A stretch of DNA of 64,000 nucleotides from Streptomyces pyxinicus (lineage in GTDB: Bacteria; Actinomycetota; Actinomycetes; Streptomycetales; Streptomycetaceae). Under the pieces are notes generated by a model that was not told the origin of the DNA, did no database searches, and saw nothing but the letters and a program-made list of their open reading frames with translations. Shown here in pieces: positions 14,444 to 21,605 of the stretch. Position numbers and translations under genes: made by a program. Position 1 is the stretch's first letter; every line of letters begins with the position of its first letter. Where the stretch lies: NCBI RefSeq assembly GCF_024753135.1, contig NZ_JANUGP010000004.1, positions 186,001-250,000 on the forward strand, read 5' to 3'.

Positions 14444-14748
14444 GCACCAACCCGACCCGCGACTTCGAGGCCGAACTGGAGCGAGTCATCGCCGCGCGAG
14501 TGGTCGAGGCCGAACACCGACTGAAGGACCGGGTTGTCGCCCTAATCCGAGAGTGCGACGCCCGCGAGGACGCGCGAGACGCCAGCATCCAGAAGTTCCT
14601 CAACGAGGACGGCGACCTCAACGAGGACGAGTACACCTACAGCGAGTACGACGAGGCGGCGGATGACGCCGCGCGTGAGGCGCGCGATGACCTTGCCAGC
14701 CTGCTGAACTCCCTGCGTGAGCTGGCGGGCCTTCCGGCCCACGTGTGA
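14440..14748 (+). CDS. Acidic helical phage protein
   Basis: 102 residues, about one third Asp/Glu, predicted to be almost wholly helical: ELERVIAARVVEAEHRL, then an acidic middle (NEDGDLNEDEYTY), then EARDDLASLLNSLREL. No recognised domain. GTG start coupled to the upstream gene. Confidence 0.65.
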   Translation: MSTNPTRDFEAELERVIAARVVEAEHRLKDRVVALIRECDAREDARDASIQKFLNEDGDLNEDEYTYSEYDEAADDAAREARDDLASLLNSLRELAGLPAHV

Positions 14749-14758
14749 TAGAACGACA
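14743..14758 (+). promoter_or_regulatory. GTGTG-W-TAG motif before the 14768 gene
   Basis: GTGTGATAGAACGACA overlaps the preceding stop codon and is followed at once by AGGAGCTGCT and a GTG start. Confidence 0.5.
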
Positions 14759-14767
14759 GGAGCTGCT

Positions 14768-15085
14768 GTGAAGCCGACGCTGAGCGTAGACGGCCGGTAC
14801 CGGATCAACCTCCGGGTCGTCTACCGCCTGGACCTGGAGCGCATGGCCGACGCCCTGGCCTTCCACTACCGCTACCACCTGGTGTGGGAGGACGGCCCCC
14901 TGCCGGACCTGGGCAAGGCCCGGCTGGTCAACGAGATCAAGGAGGAGCTGGAGGACAGCGGTCTGGAGCACATCGCCCTCTGGCGCGAGCACCTCAACCA
15001 GGACGACGTCGAAGCCTGGGAGGACTGGTCGAAGGCCCAGGTGCTTGCTCACTTCCCCGACCTGGGCAAGGAGGCCGGCCACTGA
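14768..15085 (+). CDS. Hypothetical phage protein
   Basis: 105 residues, GTG with ribosome binding site AGGAGCTGCT. Begins with beta-like GRYRINLRVVYRLDL and continues in charged helices (LVNEIKEELEDSGLE). Unrecognised. Its stop TGA forms a CTGA overlap with the next frame. Confidence 0.65.
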   Translation: MKPTLSVDGRYRINLRVVYRLDLERMADALAFHYRYHLVWEDGPLPDLGKARLVNEIKEELEDSGLEHIALWREHLNQDDVEAWEDWSKAQVLAHFPDLGKEAGH

Positions 15086-15537
15086 GACTCACACCCCGGA
15101 GGCACGAGATCCAGGCGCTCGTCGGCCTGCTGACCGACCCCGGCTTCGAGACTCCGGAGGACATGGCCAAGGCCGTCTTGAAGGAGGCGGCTTCCATCCT
15201 CCAGATGCGAGACCTGTGGGTGCTGACCCACCGATGGGCAGACGGATCGAAGGGCCTCAACTACGGGCCCTTCGGCTCCGTCGCCGAGGCGGAAGCCTTC
15301 GCCAAGAAGATGAGCTTCGGCGGGACCGGCCGGGCCCTCCCCCTGACGTCGTCGGGCATCGCCATCGCCAACCACGACGGCAAGGCCGGCTGGCCGGGCT
15401 ACTGCTACGACTCCCAGTGCGGTCACCCGCCCTTCACCCACTCCGCGGCCTCCGCCGCCAGGGGCAAGTGCCACGTCACGACCTGCGCCTGCGACAAGTT
15501 CGTGAAGGACCCCCCGAAGACCAACAGTAAGAAGTAA
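15082..15537 (+). CDS. Phage protein, likely CTG start, C-terminal Cys-rich
   Basis: 151 residues if it begins at CTG, which overlaps the preceding stop as CTGA, the same arrangement as the GTGA and ATGA pairs around it; the first in-frame ATG (15163) would remove 27 well-formed residues. The C-terminal third has CYDSQCGHPPF and CHVTTCACDKF, a probable zinc site, and a Lys-rich end. Family unknown. Confidence 0.6.
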   Translation: MRLTPRRHEIQALVGLLTDPGFETPEDMAKAVLKEAASILQMRDLWVLTHRWADGSKGLNYGPFGSVAEAEAFAKKMSFGGTGRALPLTSSGIAIANHDGKAGWPGYCYDSQCGHPPFTHSAASAARGKCHVTTCACDKFVKDPPKTNSKK

Positions 15538-15552
15538 GGAGCACCACCCCCG

Positions 15553-15792
15553 ATGACGTACAAGACGGTCGACTGGAGGGCCTGCGACTGCGGCCTGAAG
15601 CGCGCCTTCATCTCCCGACCGGAGGCCGAGAAGGCGATGGGCCGGGCGCAGACCAAGCGGACCCGCAGGGCCGACGCCCGAGGCACTCGCCGCGGGCTGA
15701 AGGTCGAGGGCCGGGTCTACGAGTGCGACTTCGGCGGGTGGCACCTGACGAGCATGTCCCGCAAGCAGTACGAGGAGCTGGTGGCCGCGTGA
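15553..15792 (+). CDS. Small basic phage protein with Cys pair
   Basis: 79 residues. CDCGLKRAFISRPEAEKAMGRAQ followed by a very basic stretch (KRTRRADARGTRRG) and YECDFGGWHLT. The CxC near residue 12 and Cys/His near 61-66 could hold one zinc ion. Likely nucleic-acid binding. GTGA-coupled to the next gene. Confidence 0.7.
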   Translation: MTYKTVDWRACDCGLKRAFISRPEAEKAMGRAQTKRTRRADARGTRRGLKVEGRVYECDFGGWHLTSMSRKQYEELVAA

Positions 15793-15959
15793 GCAAGCAC
15801 CGAGCGCGTGTGATAGTGCGACCGATCCCGAGGGGCGCGCCGTTCTACGTCGCGGCGTTCGCCCTGGCCCTGCTGATCGTCCTGCTCGTCGCCTCGCCGG
15901 CCGAAGCGTCGGGCACAGAGACCCCCATCGTTCACCATCAGAAGGACATCACTCCGTGA
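15789..15959 (+). CDS. Small membrane or exported protein
   Basis: 56 residues from the overlapping GTG. A basic N-terminus (SKHRARVIVRP) precedes a hydrophobic helix (FYVAAFALALLIVLLVASPAEASG) that ends in a possible signal cleavage site, leaving a tiny mature tail. The gene contains a full copy of the promoter-like motif. Confidence 0.6.
   Translation: MSKHRARVIVRPIPRGAPFYVAAFALALLIVLLVASPAEASGTETPIVHHQKDITP
15808..15823 (+). promoter_or_regulatory. GTGTG-W-TAG motif inside a coding region
   Basis: GTGTGATAGTGCGACC, within the small membrane protein gene and 133 bases before thyX. Confidence 0.35.
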
Positions 15960-16660
15960 GCATCACCTACCGATCCGACATCACCGTCCAGCCCTTGCGC
16001 ACCAGCGCGATGGACTACGACGTTGTCCAGGCCGCCCGAGTCTCTACCCTCGGAGCTGACGCGGCCGGCTCGGACGGTTCGACCAAGGGTTTGATCAACT
16101 TCCTGATGCGGGACCGGCACGGCAGCCCCTTCGAGCACAACTCGATGACGTTCCTGATCCAGGCCCCGATCTTTGTTGCCCGCGAGTGGTTCCGTCACAG
16201 GGTTGGCTGGAGTTACAACGAAGAGAGCGGCCGGTACCGGGAGTTGGCGCCCGTCTTCTACGTGCCGGCCGAGGACCGCAACCTGGTCCAGGTCGGCAAG
16301 CCCGGCGCCTACCGGTTCCAGCCTGGCACCCAGCTCCAGTACAGCGTGATGCGGGACGTCACGCGGGAGAACTACCGCCACGCCTGGAACTCCTACCAGG
16401 TGATGCTGCGCGCCGGCATCGCCCGCGAGGTCGCCCGCTCCGTCCTGCCGGTCGGCACGTACACCAGCTTCTTCGCCACCTGTAACGCCCGCTCGCTGAT
16501 GCACTTCCTGAGCCTGCGCACCGCGGACAAGGCGGCCCTGTTTCCGAGCTTCCCTCAGCGGGAGATCGAGATGGCGGCCCAGCAGATGGAGCAGCACTTC
16601 GCCGAGCAGATGCCCGTCACGCACGCCGCGTACGTCAAGAACCAGAGGGTCGCCCCGTGA
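15956..16660 (+). CDS. thyX: Flavin-dependent thymidylate synthase ThyX
   Basis: 234 residues, typical length. The ThyX signature RHRVGWSYNEESGRY is near residues 80-94, and the C-terminal part has the FAD/dUMP-binding segments with MRAGIAREVARSVLPVG-like sequence. The enzyme makes dTMP from dUMP using methylenetetrahydrofolate and NADPH. In a prophage it backs up viral DNA synthesis together with the dNMP kinase. Start GTG overlaps the upstream stop; stop overlaps the next GTG. Confidence 0.97.
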   Translation: MSITYRSDITVQPLRTSAMDYDVVQAARVSTLGADAAGSDGSTKGLINFLMRDRHGSPFEHNSMTFLIQAPIFVAREWFRHRVGWSYNEESGRYRELAPVFYVPAEDRNLVQVGKPGAYRFQPGTQLQYSVMRDVTRENYRHAWNSYQVMLRAGIAREVARSVLPVGTYTSFFATCNARSLMHFLSLRTADKAALFPSFPQREIEMAAQQMEQHFAEQMPVTHAAYVKNQRVAP

Positions 16661-16794
16661 GCACTCAGTACCCGCAGGTGACAGCCGAGTGGCGCGAGAC
16701 GGACTGGAGCCGCGAGAAGCGCGCCCGGTTCACGGCCCTGATCCTTCGACTCCTCGTCGATGACGAAGACGAGATGAGCGATAGACAGACATAG
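16657..16794 (+). CDS. 45-residue phage protein after thyX
   Basis: A GTG overlapping the thyX stop opens a 45-codon frame: Met-Ser-Thr-Gln-Tyr then EWRETDWSREKRARF and LILRLLVDDEDE, an amphipathic helical peptide with an acidic end. Coupling and coding-like composition support it; no family known. Confidence 0.5.
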   Translation: MSTQYPQVTAEWRETDWSREKRARFTALILRLLVDDEDEMSDRQT

Positions 16795-16843
16795 CTCATG
16801 GCTTTCTTACACACTAATGGGATAGGTTGGCAAACGTCCCATC

Positions 16844-16869
16844 GGAGGCATCCCGCCTGGGGTGCCTCC
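16844..16869 (+). terminator. Hairpin between thyX unit and integrase
   Basis: GGAGGCATCCC and GGGGTGCCTCC pair over 11 positions (one G-U) around a 4-base loop. It separates early transcription from the integrase gene. Confidence 0.7.
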
Positions 16870-16877
16870 GTTCTCGC

Positions 16878-16893
16878 GTGTGTAAAGGAGACA
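16878..16893 (+). promoter_or_regulatory. GTGTG-W-TAG motif, degenerate, at the integrase start
   Basis: GTGTGTAAAGGAGACA also contains the integrase ribosome binding site AAGGAG, so promoter use here is doubtful. Confidence 0.25.
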
Positions 16894-16895
16894 AC

Positions 16896-19502
16896 GTGAC
16901 CAAGGTCCTGCTGCCCGGCAAGAAGATGCGCAGGCGCTGGCGCGTCGCCATCTACCGCCGAGTGAGCACGTCCAAGCAGGTCGACGGCTTCGGCCTGGAC
17001 GCGCAAGACGAGCTGTGCAGGCGCTGGCTCGACCTGATGCTGGGCGTCGGCAACTACCTGATCGTGGACGTCTACACGGACGGCGGCATATCCGGGAAGC
17101 TGCGCGAGCGCGAAGACCTGGACCGCATGAACGCCGACATCGCGGCCGGCCGGATCGACCTGGTCATCTTCGGCAAGCTCGACCGCATCGGGCGCACGAT
17201 GAAGAACATCCATCGCTGGGTGTACGACACCCAGGACATCGAGGTCGAGAAGGGCCGCAACGTCCGCATCGTGACGGCGGACAACCGCATCGACTCCGAA
17301 GGCGACATGTTCGAGGTCACGCTGGCCTTGCTCGCCTACATGGCGGAGATGGAGCACGCGCTGATTCTGGAGCGGACCATGTCCGGCCGCATCCAGAAGG
17401 TGATGGCCGGCGGCTGGCCCCACGGCGGCATCCCCTACGGCTACATGATCGACCCCGAGACCGGGGACATCGTGGTCAACCCGCTAGAGGCGATCGTCAT
17501 CGAGGCGGCCGTCGAGTACCTCGTCGACTACCCCGAGTACCTCACGCGCGGCGAGATCGCCAAGAAGCTGAACGCCAAGGGCTACCGCACCCGCAAGGGC
17601 CACCTGTGGGACGGCAGCAACCTCGCGCAGCGGGTCAAGAAGGCCCTGCGCCGCACGGTGGAGTTCACCTTCGCCGCCGGTACCGAGGACGAGCAGACCC
17701 ACGTCCTGCCTCTGCCCGAGATCGTCTCCAGTGCGCGCGCTGTGCTGGCGCTGGAGGCGCTGGAGCGGTCGGCCAAGACCAAGAGCCCGGCCAACGACTA
17801 CCCGCTGTCTGGACGGCTGATCAGCCTGTGCGGCGTCCCCATGACGGGCGCGGTCGATAACCGCAAGGACGTGCGCTACTACCGGTGCCAGAAGGTCCGG
17901 GAGGGGGCGGAGTACGAGCACGACTGCCAGACCTTGTACGCGGATGAGGTCGAGGCCGCGGTGATGGCGGAGGTGACCAACCTCGTCGCCGACCCGGACC
18001 GGTTGCACGAGCTGATCAAGGAGTCCCTCGGCTCGACGCCGCAGCGCCTTGAGTCCTACCGGCGGCGGCTGGAGCAGATCGACGAGACGCTGGCGAAGCA
18101 GCGCAGGACCCGCAAGAAGGCCATCGCCCGCCTGATGGTCATGGTCGAGGCCGGCGAGGACGACGGCGACGAGGACGACGCGGACTTCGTCGAGGAGATG
18201 CGCCAAGAGGTCGAGGAGCTGAAGGCCCGCTACAAGGAAGACGAGCGCGAGCTGCTCCAGGAGCGCGAGCGGGTGGAGTCCTGGATCGCCGACATCGAGG
18301 GCGAAGAGGAGCGGGCGCTTCAGGTAGTGGCCGCTGCGGACAAGCTGCGGACGAAGGTCGGCAAGCTGTCCAAGCGGGAGCAGGCTGACCTGATCGAGAT
18401 GCTGGACATCCAGGTGCAGGTCGAGGGCACGGCGAAGGTCCACCGCAAGGGCAACTTCGACCCGCTGTCGAAGTGGCACTGGGACACGGGCGAGCAGGTG
18501 CCGGCCGAGCTGACTGACGAGATGTGGGAGAAGGTCTCTTCGATCATCTCCAACACGCAAAAGTGGAAGGACGTGCGCGGTGCGTTCGAGGTCACGCTGG
18601 AGAAGATCCGCACAGGGCGGACGTGGATGGAGTACGACAAGTGCGAGCAGATCGGTGGGCGTGCCTACAACACGCTGATGCGGACGGTCCGGCGATGGGA
18701 TGAGAGGGGCGAGTACCGGCAGGCACTGAAAGCCCTGGACGGGTATCGGAGCGTGCCAGCCGCACCCCAGTTCTCACTGCCGCCGATGCGGGTGACGGGT
18801 GCCATCAGCCGGGTCCCGAAGGGCATCACCGCAGGTCAGACGGACGGCATCGCAAACGGAGAACTCGGCGACGTTGACGGGCGGGGTTCACCGACTCCAC
18901 GGTCATGGACCTCATCCAGACCCAGCTCCCGGCGGCGTCGAGCGAGGACTGACCGACGCGGCCGGCCCCCGCACCCAGGGCCACGAAGGGGTACCCGGAC
19001 GACACACCGGGTACCCCTTCGGCGTCCGGCTCGCGAGATCACGGTCACCGCCGTCCGGCGCGCGATCACCGCTTCCCGCCCCCCGGCGCGTGATCGCGGT
19101 TTCCTGTCGCCCGGCGCCGGATCACCGCCCGCTCCCCGCCGCCCGGTGCCGCGTCACCGCTTCCGCCGCCCGGCCGCCCGGCCGCCCGGCCGCCGATCAA
19201 CGGCTGCCGCCGCCAACCGTGCGGATCAGCGGATCACCAGTTACCGCCGCCCGCCACCACACAACCGCTCCCACCGATCCCACCGATCCAGCCTGCGCAC
19301 CACCCGCTCCCACCGATCGCCGTGCGCATCACCGGTTCCCGCCATCGACCGCACGATCACCGGTCCCACCGCCCACCGCCCACCGCCCGCCACCCACCGC
19401 CCAGAGGACCGTTCCCAGCCACTCACCTGCCCACATCACCAACCCCACCCCCACCGCCCCGGAGCACCATTTCCCGCCACCCGCCCCCGTTCGGTAACGT
19501 AA
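16896..19502 (+). CDS. Large serine integrase with a host-derived C-terminal tail
   Basis: The GTG start follows AAGGAG by 5 bases. Residues about 12-160 are the resolvase catalytic domain (VAIYRRVSTSKQ with the nucleophilic Ser; GKLDRIGRT; EMEHALILERT). A recombinase domain follows (GGWPHGGIPYGYMID, LNAKGYRTRKG), then a zinc ribbon (SLCGVPMTG, YYRCQKVREG) and a long coiled coil from about 390 to 540, the usual layout. After about residue 665 the frame crosses the prophage border and runs about 205 codons through host intergenic repeats, Arg/Pro-rich and not integrase-like. The enzyme inserts and excises the phage between attP and attB; whether the tail impairs it is unknown. Confidence 0.88.
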   Translation: MTKVLLPGKKMRRRWRVAIYRRVSTSKQVDGFGLDAQDELCRRWLDLMLGVGNYLIVDVYTDGGISGKLREREDLDRMNADIAAGRIDLVIFGKLDRIGRTMKNIHRWVYDTQDIEVEKGRNVRIVTADNRIDSEGDMFEVTLALLAYMAEMEHALILERTMSGRIQKVMAGGWPHGGIPYGYMIDPETGDIVVNPLEAIVIEAAVEYLVDYPEYLTRGEIAKKLNAKGYRTRKGHLWDGSNLAQRVKKALRRTVEFTFAAGTEDEQTHVLPLPEIVSSARAVLALEALERSAKTKSPANDYPLSGRLISLCGVPMTGAVDNRKDVRYYRCQKVREGAEYEHDCQTLYADEVEAAVMAEVTNLVADPDRLHELIKESLGSTPQRLESYRRRLEQIDETLAKQRRTRKKAIARLMVMVEAGEDDGDEDDADFVEEMRQEVEELKARYKEDERELLQERERVESWIADIEGEEERALQVVAAADKLRTKVGKLSKREQADLIEMLDIQVQVEGTAKVHRKGNFDPLSKWHWDTGEQVPAELTDEMWEKVSSIISNTQKWKDVRGAFEVTLEKIRTGRTWMEYDKCEQIGGRAYNTLMRTVRRWDERGEYRQALKALDGYRSVPAAPQFSLPPMRVTGAISRVPKGITAGQTDGIANGELGDVDGRGSPTPRSWTSSRPSSRRRRARTDRRGRPPHPGPRRGTRTTHRVPLRRPAREITVTAVRRAITASRPPARDRGFLSPGAGSPPAPRRPVPRHRFRRPAARPPGRRSTAAAANRADQRITSYRRPPPHNRSHRSHRSSLRTTRSHRSPCASPVPAIDRTITGPTAHRPPPATHRPEDRSQPLTCPHHQPHPHRPGAPFPATRPRSVT
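18860..18890. other. Probable right attachment junction of the prophage
   Basis: Phage-frame coding passes into sequence resembling the end of acetyl-CoA synthetase. GAACTCGGCGACGT on the phage side also resembles what that enzyme gene normally carries before its last 21 codons, so this may be the att homology. Placed by inspection only. Confidence 0.5.
18890..18952 (+). pseudogene. 3' end of a split acetyl-CoA synthetase gene
   Basis: Twenty codons and a TGA stop encode TDSTVMDLIQTQLPAASSED, which matches my recollection of the C-terminus of Streptomyces acetyl-CoA synthetases; that gene lies directly before nhaA in related genomes. The frame has a stop just upstream (in phage DNA). The rest of the gene should lie at the other prophage end, possibly completed there by phage-supplied codons. 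Confidence 0.6.
18989..19018 (+). terminator. 11-bp perfect terminator of the acetyl-CoA synthetase unit
   Basis: GGGGTACCCGG and CCGGGTACCCC enclose 8 bases and are followed by TTC. It stands 36 bases after the stop. Confidence 0.8.
19025..19470. repeat. Degenerate GATCACCG / CCGCCCGGC repeats
   Basis: The 640-base gap before nhaA has no gene. It is made of imperfect units such as GATCACCG-TTCCCGCC, CGGCCGCCCGGCCGCC and CCCACCGATCCCACCGATC, with GATCACCGG returning about every 30-60 bases. Probably slipped-strand repeats; a role in transcription or chromosome structure is not evident. Confidence 0.65.
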
Positions 19503-19595
19503 GGAGAGCGTCAAGGACGTAGCAAGGTTCACTGGGTGCGCCGGGAAGTCTGGTCGGCAGGTAAGCCGTACTGTCCAGCCACCGGAGGTCCCGCC

Positions 19596-21050
19596 GTGAC
19601 CGCGCCCCGCACCCCGCATCCCGCCCGCAAGCTGCTGGGACGGCTGTCGCTGCCCGAGCGGACCTTCGTCGCCAACGCGCTGCGCACCGAGACCGTGGGC
19701 GGCGTCCTGCTCCTGCTCGCCGCCGTAACGGCGCTGGTCTGGGCGAACGTCCCCGCGCTGCGGCGCAGCTACGCGACGGTGAGCGACTTCCACCTGGGCC
19801 CGGGCAGCCTCGGTCTGCACCTCTCCGTCGCGCACTGGGCCGCCGACGGCCTGCTCGCCGTCTTCTTCTTCGTCGCCGGCATCGAGCTGAAACGCGAGCT
19901 GGTCGCCGGGGACCTGCGCGACCGCAGGGCGGCCATGCTGCCCGTGGCGGCGGCGCTGTGCGGCATGGCCGTACCGGCGCTCGTCTACACCCTGACCAAC
20001 CTCGCCGGGCACGGTTCCGCGGCGGGCTGGGCGGTGCCCACCGCCACCGACATCGCCTTCGCGCTCGCCGTCCTCGCGGTCATCGGCACGTCGCTGCCCA
20101 GCGCCCTGCGCGCCTTCCTGCTGACCCTCGCGGTCGTCGACGACCTCTTCGCCATCCTGATCATCGCGGTCTTCTTCACCGACCGGCTGAACTTCGCCGC
20201 GCTCGGCGGGGCCGTGGCCGGCCTGCTGGTCTTCTGGCTGCTGCTGCGCAAGGGCGTGCGCGGCTGGTACGTGTACGTGCCGCTGGCCGTGGTGATCTGG
20301 GCGCTGATGTACAACAGCGGCGTGCACGCCACCATCGCCGGCGTGGCGATGGGACTGATGCTGCGCTGCACCACCCGGCAGGGCGAGGAGCACTCGCCGG
20401 GCGAGCACATCGAGCACCTGGTGCGGCCCCTGTCCGCAGGCCTTGCCGTACCGCTGTTCGCGCTGTTCAGCGCGGGGGTGGCGGTCTCCGGCGGAGCGCT
20501 CGGCGATGTGTTCACCAAGCCGGAGACGCTCGGGGTCGTCTTCGGTCTGGTCGTCGGCAAGACGGTGGGCATATTCGGCGGCACCTGGCTGACCGCCCGC
20601 TTCACCCGGGCCTCGCTCAGCGAGGATCTCGCCTGGGCGGACGTCTTCGCGGTGGCCTCCCTCGCCGGGATCGGCTTCACCGTGTCGCTGCTCATCGGCG
20701 AGCTGGCCTTCGACGGCGACCCCGTCCTCACCGGCGAGGTCAAGGCGGCCGTGCTCACCGGCTCGCTGATCGCGGCGGTGTGCGCGACGGCGCTGCTGAA
20801 GATACGGAACGCCAGGTACCGCGCGCTGTGCGAGGACGAGGAGCGTGACGACGACCTCGACGGCATCCCGGACGTCTACGAGCAGGACGACCCGGCGTAC
20901 CACCTGCGGATGGCGGAGATCCACGACCGCAAGGCCGCCGAACACCGCCGGATCGCCGCCGAGCAGGCCGCCGAGCGGGCCGCCGCGGCGCGCCACGGGC
21001 TTGCGGAAGTACCGGGTGGGGCAGGCGAGGAGGGCGGCCGTCCGGCATGA
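19596..21050 (+). CDS. nhaA: Na+/H+ antiporter NhaA
   Basis: 484 residues from the GTG with GGAGGTCCCGCC upstream. Twelve or so membrane helices; the conserved NhaA core includes GIELKRELV, a region with PTATDIAFALAVLA (paired with the transport Asp residues: VVDDLFAILIIA) and AGIGFTVSLLI near the end of the transporter. It exports Na+ for H+ at alkaline pH. A charged 60-residue Ala/Arg/Glu tail follows. Bordered by a terminator upstream and a holin-like gene downstream. Confidence 0.95.
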   Translation: MTAPRTPHPARKLLGRLSLPERTFVANALRTETVGGVLLLLAAVTALVWANVPALRRSYATVSDFHLGPGSLGLHLSVAHWAADGLLAVFFFVAGIELKRELVAGDLRDRRAAMLPVAAALCGMAVPALVYTLTNLAGHGSAAGWAVPTATDIAFALAVLAVIGTSLPSALRAFLLTLAVVDDLFAILIIAVFFTDRLNFAALGGAVAGLLVFWLLLRKGVRGWYVYVPLAVVIWALMYNSGVHATIAGVAMGLMLRCTTRQGEEHSPGEHIEHLVRPLSAGLAVPLFALFSAGVAVSGGALGDVFTKPETLGVVFGLVVGKTVGIFGGTWLTARFTRASLSEDLAWADVFAVASLAGIGFTVSLLIGELAFDGDPVLTGEVKAAVLTGSLIAAVCATALLKIRNARYRALCEDEERDDDLDGIPDVYEQDDPAYHLRMAEIHDRKAAEHRRIAAEQAAERAAAARHGLAEVPGGAGEEGGRPA

Positions 21051-21116
21051 TCTGACGAGACGGTACACATCAAGACGGCACACTTGCGGCACGAGAGACC
21101 CAAGAGGGAGAACGCG

Positions 21117-21605
21117 ATGAGCGCACCCGACGGCAGCCCGGTCGGCGCCGAACGCAGCATCGGCCAGCTGTTCGCCTCGGCGACGACCGAATTGTCGGCG
21201 CTGGTGCACGACGAGATCGCCCTGGCCAAGGCCCAGCTGCGGCAGGACGTCAAGCGCGGCGCGGTCAGCGGCGGTGCGTTCTCGGTGGCCGGCGCGGTGC
21301 TGGTCTTCTCCCTGCCGATGCTCAACTTCGCGCTGGCGTACGGCATCCGCACCTGGAGCCACTGGAACCTGGCCGTCTGCTTCCTGCTGTCCTTCGCGGC
21401 CAACGTGCTCGTCGCCGGCCTGCTGGCGCTGATCGGCGTGGCGTTCGCGAAGAAGGCCAAGAAGGGCCAGGGCCCGCAGAAGGTGGCCGCCTCGGTGAAG
21501 GAGTCGGCGGGCGTCCTGCAGAACGCCAAGCCGCACCCGCGTCCGGAGCTGCCCGAGGACCGCGCCCCCGCGGCCATCGAGGCTGTGGCACGCTCGTCCT
21601 CATGA
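21117..21605 (+). CDS. Actinobacterial holin-like membrane protein (DUF1469 / Phage_holin_3_6)
   Basis: 162 residues with the family pattern: ELSALVHDEIALAKAQLRQDV before two hydrophobic helices (GGAFSVAGAVLVFSLPML and CFLLSFAANVLVAGLLALIG), then a Lys-rich tail. Despite the name it is a core chromosomal gene next to nhaA and not a lysis gene. Ribosome binding site AGAGGGAGAACGCG. Its stop overlaps the hydrolase start (ATGA). Confidence 0.88.
   Translation: MSAPDGSPVGAERSIGQLFASATTELSALVHDEIALAKAQLRQDVKRGAVSGGAFSVAGAVLVFSLPMLNFALAYGIRTWSHWNLAVCFLLSFAANVLVAGLLALIGVAFAKKAKKGQGPQKVAASVKESAGVLQNAKPHPRPELPEDRAPAAIEAVARSSS

Larger units (their letters stand above)
1..18889. mobile_element. Right part of a prophage (late, early and integration modules)
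   Basis: Leftward terminase, portal and minor capsid genes, a rightward block of small early genes, and a large serine integrase next to what looks like the 3' end of a host acetyl-CoA synthetase gene mark a temperate siphophage genome. The left end, with tail, lysis, replication and repressor genes, lies outside the window. The right border is placed where host-like coding sequence begins (about 18,890); the exact crossover dinucleotide cannot be set without the other junction. Confidence 0.85.

Noticed and set aside
8346..16893. Motif array as CRISPR or as phiC31-type repressor sites (CIRs)
   Set aside because: Spacing is irregular, units are 16 bases without spacers of constant length, and the motif is not palindromic as a repressor site would be.
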